15,123 bases of DNA, from assembly GCA_910588625.1 (NCBI GenBank), contig CAJUQN010000069.1, forward strand, positions 1-15,123. Direction: 5' to 3'. This DNA comes from an uncultured Oscillospiraceae bacterium. GTDB taxonomy: Bacteria > Bacillota > Clostridia > Oscillospirales > Oscillospiraceae. Position numbers and translations under genes: made by a program. Below the pieces are notes generated by a model. It made no database searches. It saw only the letters and a program-made list of their open reading frames with translations, and was not told the origin of the DNA. Shown here in pieces: positions 1 to 6,083 of this stretch. Numbering within the stretch: position 1 is the stretch's first letter; every line of letters begins with the position of its first letter.

Positions 1-2
1 TA

Positions 3-77
3 CGGAACGAAGACCTGAGGCGGGATAAGACCACCTTTGGAATCGTTGACGCGCAAAGTGTGCAGAATGCTGACCCC
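3..77 (+). pseudogene. IS5-family transposase, internal fragment
   Basis: In the frame starting at position 3 the sequence reads RNEDLRRDKTTFGIVDAQSV and then QNAD. The FGIVDAQSVQNAD stretch is the typical region around the first catalytic Asp (the D of the DDE triad) in IS5-type transposases. After QNAD the frame continues into sequence that is antisense to the N-terminal fragment next to it, so family similarity stops near 77. Upstream codons lie outside the window. This is a fragment with no start, no stop of its own and no remaining DDE residues. Confidence 0.75.
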
Positions 78-356
78 CGTTTCGTCCTTCTCCGACCAAA
101 CACGGAAATGGTAATACACACTCTGCCATTTGGGATAATCACTGGGCAGCATCCGCCATTGTATTCCACCCTGGATTACGTACAGCACTGCACAAAACAC
201 ATCATACAAATCATATTTTCGGGGCCGGGTTGTTTTCTTTGCCCCTTCCAAATCCTCCCGGATCAGCTTATATTCTTCCCGGCTGATATCACTTGGATAT
301 TGATGCATTTTCCCCAGCTCCCGCTTGTTTTTTCCTATTATCTCCCACTCCGCCAT
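77..356 (-). pseudogene. IS5-family transposase, N-terminal fragment (DUF4096-type)
   Basis: On the minus strand an ATG at 356 opens a frame that reads MAEWEIIGKNKRELGKMHQY and later includes RKYDLYDVFCAVLYVIQGG, IQWRMLPSDYPKWQ and VYYHFRVWSEKDETG. These match the N-terminal domain of IS4/IS5-type transposases (PF13340-like), including the QWRMLP and PKWQ..YYHF.W signatures. Family-like sequence ends near 77, where the frame runs into the antisense of the internal fragment. Only about 93 codons of an expected 250 or more remain. I see no good ribosome binding site; the region between the ATG and 383 looks like the IS terminus. Confidence 0.8.
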
Positions 357-387
357 TTTTGTCAAAAGATTTTAAACAGGCTCTTAG

Positions 388-1031
388 GCTATGGGGATCC
401 CGCTGAACCAGTTCCGCTGGTATGCCGCTTTCCATGACGAGGGCCACCATCCGCATTGCCACATGGTGTGCTACAGCGCCGATGGCAAGTCCGGCTTCCC
501 CTACGCCGCCAATGAGCTGGGGAAGCTCTATCGGGACGGGTTGGGGGTGAGGTGGACAGTGACCGTGCCGCATGGTATTTCCGTCAGGTATTCCTTGGGT
601 TCCAGGTCATGGCGGACAGGTCCCCAGATGACCGGCTCCAGTACCGCATCGGTTGGATGCTCTTCCACGGGGTAGGTACGGAGCGGGATGAGGCTGCCGC
701 GCTGCCCTGGTTGGAAAAGGCCGCACAGGGCGGCAACCCGTTTTGCAAATACCAACTGGGAAAGCTCCTGCTGAGCGGGACAGACACAGTGCCCAAAGAT
801 ATGGAGCGGACATTGGAACTCCTTACGGAGTGCGCCGAGACGGGAAACCAGTATGCCCAATTTTTTCTGGACAGGGTGTACGGCTCCATCGTCTCCTCCT
901 CTGCCTCGCTCCTATACCACATGGGCCGCATTTTCCAGGAGCAGCGCCCGCAGCCCGTGGCCGGGATACAAGCGGCTGTGGACAGCAAGCTCAGGCGGAA
1001 GATTCAGGAGAAGAAGATTGCCGCGGGCCAG
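388..1031 (+). pseudogene. Relaxase remnant (MobP-type, with Sel1-like repeats)
   Basis: This is the wreck of a plasmid/ICE mobilization relaxase, an enzyme that nicks oriT in conjugative transfer. From 391 the frame reads FRWYAAFHDEGHHPHCHMV, containing the HxDEgHHPHxH metal-binding motif of MOBP-type relaxases. Near 495 it jumps in frame to Sel1-like repeats (YAANELGKLYRDGLG), so several hundred codons appear to be deleted. At about 541-552 one base is missing: the protein continues in another frame as DSDRAAWYFRQVF, then RIGWMLFHGVGTERDEAA and NPFCKYQLGKLLLSG. The tail RRKIQEKKIAAGQ resembles the family C-terminus and breaks off near 1031. The 5' side abuts the IS terminus, with an in-frame TAG at 385-387. 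Confidence 0.8.
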
Positions 1032-1478
1032 GATGTTCTTCTTCAGCTGGCGGGGATAGGGCACGGAAAAACGCTCCTTCGCCTGGGCCAGACGGCCATC
1101 CCGGTCATAGACCACCTTGCAGGTGAGCAGATTGTGCCACATACAGGTGGTGTAGGCGTTGCGGGGCTGGAACCGCTCCACCACCTCCGCCACATCGGCG
1201 GTAAAGGCAGCTAAATCCCGGTAGAGCAGGTCGATATCAACACCGTTGTTTAGGCGGCAGTTGTCCTCGTACTCCCAGAAGTGGTTGCCGATCTCCATGA
1301 CGGAACAATACCGGGACAGGATGGTCCGCCGTATCTCCTCCGGAATCGGCCCCCGGCAGTAGAGGTACACATCATAATCGGAAGCCTGGTCAAAGTGTTC
1401 CCCGGCGCGGGAGCCGCCTAGGGCGCGGGCTTCCACCTCGTCCAATGTGCACAGTACTTCAAACAGCTTATCAACCAC
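912..1478 (-). pseudogene. Nucleotidyltransferase-like protein, C-terminally truncated
   Basis: A 188-codon minus-strand frame starts at GTG 1478, with a weak GGCGG upstream. Its N-terminus has the nucleotidyltransferase core: ALGGSRAGEHFDQASDYDVY is a G-G-S-R-A...S-D-Y-D motif, with the paired Asp residues expected to bind metal. The rest (VDIDLLYRDLAAF, CMWHNLLTCKVVYD, RFSVPYPRQLKKNIL) resembles DUF4037-type nucleotidyltransferases. Similarity ends near 1030, exactly where the convergent relaxase remnant ends; codons from there to 912 are antisense of the relaxase and are foreign to the family. Full-length relatives are longer, so I call it a truncated gene, although the reading frame is open. 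Substrate unknown. Confidence 0.65.
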
Positions 1479-1562
1479 AGCACAGCACCGCCTTTTTTGT
1501 TTGAGTGCTCAACAATTTTACCATGTTTTTTACTGGAAATCAATTGCACAGGAGGTATCCAA

Positions 1563-1643
1563 ATGCCCTACATCCATTTCACAGAAGCACAAAAACTCCA
1601 GGCCAACCCAGGAGGGGGAGAGCGTTTTACGGCTCATTTCTGA
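1563..1643 (+). pseudogene. Start of a mobile-element primase-like gene (fragment)
   Basis: An excellent ribosome binding site (AGGAGG, 1550-1555, 7 nt spacing) precedes ATG 1563. The first 15 codons read MPYIHFTEAQKLQAN, which I recognise as the usual N-terminus of CHC2/toprim-type replication or primase proteins of gut Firmicutes conjugative elements. After that the frame goes out of family and stops at 1641-1643. The gene thus keeps its translation start but loses everything else by fusion to an ABC transporter tail. It could still make a 26-residue peptide. Confidence 0.55.
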
Positions 1644-1719
1644 CGGTGCTCCCCATCCGGACGCGGTCCCGGCGGCTCCCAACATGGAGGACGTGTATCT
1701 TCACTACTTGGGCAAATAA
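1609..1719 (+). pseudogene. C-terminal fragment of an ABC transporter ATP-binding protein
   Basis: A frame with no start of its own reads QEGESVLRLISDGAPHPDAV and then PAAPNMEDVYLHYLGK before the TAA at 1717-1719. The ending P-N-M-E-D-V-Y-L-H-Y resembles the C-terminus of many Firmicutes ABC-2 type ATPases (E-P-x-L-E-D-V-Y-L-x-x-F). The ATPase core motifs (Walker A, signature, Walker B) are absent. It is joined at about 1608 to the primase-like start. The identification rests on a short stretch, so confidence is moderate. Confidence 0.45.
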
Positions 1720-1756
1720 GGCGTCCAGCTTTGTCACCACACTGTAATTTTTTTTG

Positions 1757-1785
1757 TTGACATTGTAGACTAAGCGTGTTATGAT
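1757..1785 (+). promoter_or_regulatory. Promoter of the first BlaI/BlaR1-like pair
   Basis: TTGACA (1757-1762) and TATGAT (1780-1785) are separated by 17 nt, a near-consensus sigma-A promoter. The start of transcription should fall near 1792, inside the palindromic operator. Confidence 0.8.
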
Positions 1786-1802
1786 ATGTCTACAAAGTAG
1801 AC
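1764..1802 (+). promoter_or_regulatory. Palindromic operator for the BlaI-type repressor
   Basis: TGTAGAC (1764-1770) is inverted as GTCTACA (1788-1794), and GTCTAC-AAA-GTAGAC is a perfect palindrome at 1788-1802. The TGTAG/CTACA half-sites resemble the TACA/TGTA half-sites of BlaI/MecI operators. One half-site lies between -35 and -10, the others on the start of transcription, which fits autorepression by the BlaI protein encoded just downstream. Confidence 0.7.
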
Positions 1803-1816
1803 AGGAGGAGTGGAGC

Positions 1817-2200
1817 ATGGAGGACAATAAGCTAACCGCCAGTGAGTGGAACATCCTCAACTGCCTATGGGAGCACAGCCCCAAGACAGTGATGCAGCTG
1901 TCCGGCGAGCTGGAGCAGACCGTGGGCTGGGCCAGGAGCACCACCATTACCATTCTGCATCGCATGGAGGCCAAAGGGCTGGTGCGGCGCCAGCAGGCGG
2001 GGCGGGGGAAGGCCTATGTCCCGTTGGTGGAGCGGGACCAGGCCGCCATCGCCGAGACCCACAGCTTTCTGGACCGGGTATATCAGGGCAGCGTGGGCAT
2101 GATGATGAGCGCCATGAGCAGGCAGGAGGGGCTGAGCTTGGACCAGATCGCCCAGCTCCGGGCCATCCTGGACGACGCGGAGAAGGAGGCGAAAGGATGA
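1817..2200 (+). CDS. BlaI/MecI-family transcriptional repressor (first copy)
   Basis: This 127-residue protein is a winged-helix repressor of the BlaI/MecI/CopY family. The N-terminal half shows the family pattern LTASEWNILNCLWEHSP, then VGWARSTTITILHRMEAKGL (recognition helix and wing) and RGKAYVPLV; the C-terminal part (about 85-127) would be the helical dimerization region. ATG 1817 is chosen because AGGAGG (1803-1808) lies 8 nt upstream; an in-frame ATG at 1781 lies inside the -10 region and is rejected. The stop overlaps the start of the M56 sensor gene (ATGA at 2197), so both are co-translated. It likely represses its own promoter until cleaved or displaced by a signal from the sensor. 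Confidence 0.9.
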   Translation: MEDNKLTASEWNILNCLWEHSPKTVMQLSGELEQTVGWARSTTITILHRMEAKGLVRRQQAGRGKAYVPLVERDQAAIAETHSFLDRVYQGSVGMMMSAMSRQEGLSLDQIAQLRAILDDAEKEAKG

Positions 2201-5200
2201 TACAGCTTTTGCTTGAGTGGGTGGCCACCGCCTCGCTGCTGATTTTGGCGGTGCTGGCCCTGCGGGCCCTGTTGGGGAAGCGCATCAGCGCCGGGCTGAA
2301 ATATGCCCTGTGGGCGGTGGTGTTGGTCCGGCTGCTGGCGCCGCTGCAATTGTTCACTCTCCCAGTTCCGGCGGTGGCGCCGGAACTGGACCGGGCGCCC
2401 CCTGTCCCCGCTGTGAGCGCCGCCCCCGAGGCCGCCTTCCCGGATGTTCAAGGGGAGCCGGTGGGGGCGCCCGCCATCGTGGGACCGGCGCTCGGCGGCG
2501 TGGTGACGAACTACAACACTCCCGCCCAGCCTATGGCCGTCATCCTGGATATCATGCAAATTGGGACCGTTTTGGGCTGGCTCTGGCTGGCCGGGGCGCT
2601 GGTGATGACGGCAGCATTTCTGATTTCTAACCTGACCTTTGCCCTGCGCCTGCGCCGGGTCCGGGTACCGCTGGTGGGGGCGGACTGCCCCCTGCCCGTG
2701 TATATCGCAGACGGCTTGCCCTCCCCGTGCCTGTTCGGACTTGCTCGGCCCGCGGTGTATGTGACGGAGGACACCGCCCAGGATCCCGCCATGCTCCGCC
2801 ACATCCTGGCCCACGAGTACACCCATTTCCGCCACGGGGACCACGTGTGGAACGTGCTGAGAAGCGCGGCGCTTGCCGCCCACTGGTGGAATCCGCTGGT
2901 GTGGCTGGCGGTGGTGCTCAGCCGCCGGGACTGCGAGCTGGCCTGTGACGAGGGGGCGCTGAAGCGCCTGGGAGACGGCGAGCGCTTCGCCTATGGCCGC
3001 ACCCTGGTGGCCCTCATCACGGAGAAGCCCCGGCCTGGGGACCTGCTCCGGTGCGCCACCACCATGACCGGGGGGCAGAAGAGCGTCTTTGACCGGGTGA
3101 CCCGCATTGCCCGCGCGCCCAAACGCTGGCTCTGGGCGGCGGTGGCGGCGGTGATCGCCGCGTCGCTGGCCTGCGTGTGCGCCTTTGGACAGGCAGAAAA
3201 GACTCCTGACCCGGACCCCTGGGACCCATCCAGCGTCACCGCCAACTTGACCTTTTCCTTGAAAACCGACAGCGACGGCAATTCCTATGTCCGCATGGAC
3301 GGCTTCGTGGATGGCGTGGAGCTGCCCCGCGGGGCCTTCTGGGAGCCTCCCTGGCGCGGGATGATGACGAAAAAATTCCCCTACGGGCACGTGTACATGG
3401 TGTATCCGCCCTTCGCCGACACGATCGAGGGGCAGCTCACCGCCGGATGGTCGGACGAGGGCCACACGAAGGTCGTTCTGACCACCGAAATGACAGCCCT
3501 GCTCAGCAGCTATATGCCCTCCGGCTGGTGGGAATTCGCTGTGGACTTGGACCGGGGGGAGGTCATTTCCATGGAGGCGCCCACCTTTGAGGGCGCGCTG
3601 GCTGACAAAGAGGTCCGGATGTATCCCAAATCCATCTCTGAGGAGGAGGCGGTGAAAGCCGCCCGTATTGCCGCCAAGCTGCTGACGGCGGGGGAGGATT
3701 ACTATAACAACTACGCATCGGATGTGCCCTACCTGTATACGGCCCTCCTGGATGGCGCGGCCTTCTATAGCGTGGACGCGGAAAAATTCCTCACCTTCGA
3801 CACCATCGCCGGGGCGCTGGACCCCTACAGCCACAGTTATGAAATCATCCGGTACGCGTCGGTGGATTTTGATGGCGACGGGGCCCAGGAGCTGGTTTTG
3901 TACGTCAAACAGCAAGGCGAGTTTTACCTCATCTTCCATGAGATAGACGGGGAACTGTACAGCTATCTCTGCGGTACGAAGGTCATGTCGCTGATCAAGA
4001 GGGACGGCACCGTCTGGGACAACTATGTCTATCCCCCGGAGGGAGATGGGCAGGGCGAGGGATATTCCAAGGTCTCCTTTACCAAGACCGGGATGGAGCT
4101 TCACCCATTCACCTATGAGCTGACCCTGCCCAGCAGGGAGGACGGGTCAGACGGTAATTACCGCCTTGTGGTGGACGGACAGCCCGCGGACGACCAGACC
4201 TATGCAGCCGCCATGGCCGCTCTGGACGCCAAGCCCGATGTGGTCTGGCACGAGTTCCGCCCCTCCGCCTCCGTGGACCTCTATGCCGCCATGCCTGAGC
4301 TGTTCGCCGATGTCTTTCGGGGGGCATCCAAGTTCGTCCTGTACAAAAACGAGCAGCCCATCTCCATCGGCCAGGTCCCTTCCCTCATCAGCCCCGGCGA
4401 CGAGTATATGTGCTTCCAGCGGTACGCCGTGGTGGACCTGCTGGGCGGTCAGGGAAGCAATGAAACGCCCCAGGTCCTGCTCTATGTGTGCGGCACGTCG
4501 GGAGACATGGCGGGCTACCTCCTGCTGTGGGAGGAGGACGGCCAGGCCCACGGCGAGGTATTCGACAGCTACGGCTGGCGCAACCGCTGGTTCAACGACC
4601 TCAAGACCGATGGGACCTTCGTCTGCACCGACTCGCTGGGCGGGCATGACTGGAGGAGTATTTCCCGCCTACGGCCCACGGCGGCGGGGAGCTGGTCGCT
4701 GTACAGCGACGCGGTCTGGCGGGGCCTGGACGCCTCCGGGAATAAAATCGACTTGGAGAGCTTCATGGTCATCGACCAGGAGCTGGACGAAGCGGAATTT
4801 GAACAGGCGCTGGAGGCCCACCGCGCCAAGCCGGACGTGAAGTGGCACGCGCTCACCCTCAAGAATCTGGATGACGTCCCCGCCCAGTCTGACGCCCCCG
4901 CCCAGTCTGACGCCCCGGCCATTGACCTCAGCGCCTGTACCTTCACCATGGACGAGTACGGCCTGTCGGTGAACATCGCCGGGCTGGACTGCCAATACGC
5001 GCGGTGGCGCGCCAGCCGGACGGACCACAACAACGGCGGTATGACAGAGCCGTCCCTGTCCATCTCCGAACCCCGGTTCCTGGGCTATGCGTTTTCGGAC
5101 GTTTACAGCAGTGTGGAAGCCGAATTTCAGGACGGCCAGCTCCGGATGCACGTGATAGAAGACATAGAAAACAGCCCTGGCCCCCTTGGCAGCCGGGACT

Positions 5201-5943
5201 TCCTGGTGGACCTGACCACCGGGGCGGTGATGGAACGGGAGATATCCATTCCAGAATGGAAGCCCAGGCTCCCCGCCCCCTCCGACAAGGTGCTGGCGAA
5301 CGCGGCCCTGACGCTGGCCCAGCTCAGTCAGGCGGCGTCGGACTTCTATCAATCCTCTCTCCCCGCCCCGGAGGAGGGCCCTCTGCCCTTCGACGTACCC
5401 ATGAAGCTGATGTTTTGCAGCGGCGCGGGGGGATGGGACACCCTCTTGACCCTCCACCCGGACGGCTCCTTTGAGGGGGATTACCACGACACCGACATGA
5501 CGATTGAATACGTCTGCCAGTTCCACGGGCGGTTTGGGGATATCAGGCAGGTGACGGACGCCTCCTGGTCACTGACCCTGGAAGAACTGACGCTGGACAC
5601 CAAATATCCCGTGGGCGCAGAGTGGGACGAGGGTGTCATCCACTATATTTCCAGCAACCCCTACGGCTTCGACAAAAAAGGAGGCGAGGGTCCGCTGGAG
5701 CCCGGCGCACAGTTCATGTTCTACACCCCGGAAGCCACAGGCTACCGCCCCACTGACGAGCTTTATGGGATGTATATGAACAACCCGAACACGGATTCCG
5801 TCATGTACCAGTTCTGCGGCTGGATGCCTTCTGACCGCAAGATAGGGGCCTGGGGCCCCGACACCAGGCTGGGTTACTACGGCCTGTGCAACATGGCGAC
5901 GGGCCAGGGCTTTTTCGACCTGAAAGCCTGGGGCATCGCCTGA
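2197..5943 (+). CDS. BlaR1/MecR1-like M56 metallopeptidase sensor with a very large ectodomain
   Basis: A 1248-residue membrane sensor. Membrane segments are apparent near residues 6-22, 33-50 and 115-140, followed by the M56 zinc site HEYTH (206-210) and the downstream Glu in CELACDE (E247), then a last membrane segment near 311-330. In BlaR1 this cytoplasmic protease is triggered by an outside sensor domain and leads to loss of BlaI. Here the outside part (331-1248, about 918 residues) is several times larger than the roughly 250-residue penicillin-binding sensor of BlaR1, and I find no SxxK...SxN...KTG arrangement. It appears modular: A1 (about 347-502), B1 (532-687, with the Ca-site-like DFDGDGAQE at 557-565), B2 (730-886), A2 (909-1052), and a terminal beta-rich module (about 1069-1248). 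ATG 2197 overlaps the repressor stop. The ligand is unknown. Confidence 0.85.
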   Translation: MIQLLLEWVATASLLILAVLALRALLGKRISAGLKYALWAVVLVRLLAPLQLFTLPVPAVAPELDRAPPVPAVSAAPEAAFPDVQGEPVGAPAIVGPALGGVVTNYNTPAQPMAVILDIMQIGTVLGWLWLAGALVMTAAFLISNLTFALRLRRVRVPLVGADCPLPVYIADGLPSPCLFGLARPAVYVTEDTAQDPAMLRHILAHEYTHFRHGDHVWNVLRSAALAAHWWNPLVWLAVVLSRRDCELACDEGALKRLGDGERFAYGRTLVALITEKPRPGDLLRCATTMTGGQKSVFDRVTRIARAPKRWLWAAVAAVIAASLACVCAFGQAEKTPDPDPWDPSSVTANLTFSLKTDSDGNSYVRMDGFVDGVELPRGAFWEPPWRGMMTKKFPYGHVYMVYPPFADTIEGQLTAGWSDEGHTKVVLTTEMTALLSSYMPSGWWEFAVDLDRGEVISMEAPTFEGALADKEVRMYPKSISEEEAVKAARIAAKLLTAGEDYYNNYASDVPYLYTALLDGAAFYSVDAEKFLTFDTIAGALDPYSHSYEIIRYASVDFDGDGAQELVLYVKQQGEFYLIFHEIDGELYSYLCGTKVMSLIKRDGTVWDNYVYPPEGDGQGEGYSKVSFTKTGMELHPFTYELTLPSREDGSDGNYRLVVDGQPADDQTYAAAMAALDAKPDVVWHEFRPSASVDLYAAMPELFADVFRGASKFVLYKNEQPISIGQVPSLISPGDEYMCFQRYAVVDLLGGQGSNETPQVLLYVCGTSGDMAGYLLLWEEDGQAHGEVFDSYGWRNRWFNDLKTDGTFVCTDSLGGHDWRSISRLRPTAAGSWSLYSDAVWRGLDASGNKIDLESFMVIDQELDEAEFEQALEAHRAKPDVKWHALTLKNLDDVPAQSDAPAQSDAPAIDLSACTFTMDEYGLSVNIAGLDCQYARWRASRTDHNNGGMTEPSLSISEPRFLGYAFSDVYSSVEAEFQDGQLRMHVIEDIENSPGPLGSRDFLVDLTTGAVMEREISIPEWKPRLPAPSDKVLANAALTLAQLSQAASDFYQSSLPAPEEGPLPFDVPMKLMFCSGAGGWDTLLTLHPDGSFEGDYHDTDMTIEYVCQFHGRFGDIRQVTDASWSLTLEELTLDTKYPVGAEWDEGVIHYISSNPYGFDKKGGEGPLEPGAQFMFYTPEATGYRPTDELYGMYMNNPNTDSVMYQFCGWMPSDRKIGAWGPDTRLGYYGLCNMATGQGFFDLKAWGIA
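4882..4917 (+). repeat. Two 18-bp tandem repeats inside the sensor gene
   Basis: GCCCAGTCTGACGCCCCC at 4882-4899 is repeated at 4900-4917 with one change in the last base. It encodes AQSDAP twice, a Pro/Ala/Ser linker between ectodomain modules B2 and A2. Such a repeat can change copy number by slippage without breaking the frame. Confidence 0.9.
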
Positions 5944-5945
5944 GC

Positions 5946-6000
5946 CGCAAGAAAATCGCAAGAATTTCACAGAACCTTTTCAAGAACACCACAGGAAACC
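5946..6000 (+). promoter_or_regulatory. Array of five 11-bp direct repeats, probable VanR binding sites
   Basis: CGCAAGAAAAT (5946-5956) and CGCAAGAATTT (5957-5967) are adjacent near-identical units. The same 11-bp phase continues with weaker CACAGAACCTT (5968-5978), clear TTCAAGAACAC (5979-5989) and CACAGGAAACC (5990-6000). Direct repeats spaced one helical turn are the usual binding pattern of OmpR-family regulators, and a CGTAnGAAA-like half-site has been described for enterococcal VanR. The array ends about 28 bp before a -10 element of vanG, a proper position for activation. Confidence 0.65.
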
Positions 6001-6014
6001 CTTCAAACACCCCG

Positions 6015-6060
6015 CGCCCCGTTCTGCTACCATAGGAGGTACAGAACGGGGCGTTCTTTT
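6015..6060 (+). terminator. Hairpin terminator after the sensor gene
   Basis: A perfect 12-bp stem (6015-6026 with 6042-6053, CGCCCCGTTCTG/CAGAACGGGGCG) closes a 15-nt loop and is followed by TTCTTTT (6054-6060). It should end transcripts from the BlaI/sensor operon. The loop contains AGGAGG (6034-6039) and a probable -10 element of vanG, so terminator and promoter overlap. Confidence 0.7.
6025..6033 (+). promoter_or_regulatory. Probable extended -10 element of the vanG promoter
   Basis: TGC-TACCAT (6025-6033) has the TGn extension and four of six -10 matches. No good -35 box is seen at the right distance, which suits a promoter activated by a regulator bound to the 11-bp repeat array upstream. 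It would give a leader of about 44 nt before vanG. The element lies in the stem and loop of the hairpin, so this call is tentative. Confidence 0.4.
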
Positions 6061-6083
6061 CGCCCGGAAAAGAGGTTTTTTGT

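Larger units (their letters stand above)
1..383. mobile_element. Rearranged remnant of an IS5-family insertion sequence
   Basis: This stretch is two pieces of one type of IS5-family transposase in opposite orientations. Plus-strand codons from position 3 give the conserved middle of the protein (TTFGIVDAQSVQNAD), and minus-strand codons from 356 down to about 77 give its N-terminal domain. The minus-strand copy is preceded by a likely IS terminus, GAGCCTGTTTAAAATC, read from 383 inward. Flanking TTA at 384-386 would suit a TNA target of some IS5 subgroups, but the other end is outside the window, so no target duplication can be checked. The element cannot encode a working transposase as seen here. 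Confidence 0.8.

Noticed and set aside
60..437. A 125-codon plus-strand frame over the IS remnant
   Set aside because: After the first few codons, it is the antisense of the transposase N-terminal domain; only the start belongs to a real protein family.
1846..2196. Upstream extension of the M56 sensor frame
   Set aside because: This part is out of frame with, and covered by, the BlaI gene; the sensor begins naturally at ATG 2197 with ATGA overlap.
2083..4104. A 673-codon open frame on the minus strand
   Set aside because: It is antisense to the M56 sensor gene, shows no recognisable family, and is rich in His/Gly/Pro as expected from a GC-rich shadow frame.
2197..5943. A classical beta-lactam-sensing penicillin-binding domain in the first sensor
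   Set aside because: No SxxK, SxN and KTG motif set in the right order could be found after the last membrane segment, and the size is wrong.
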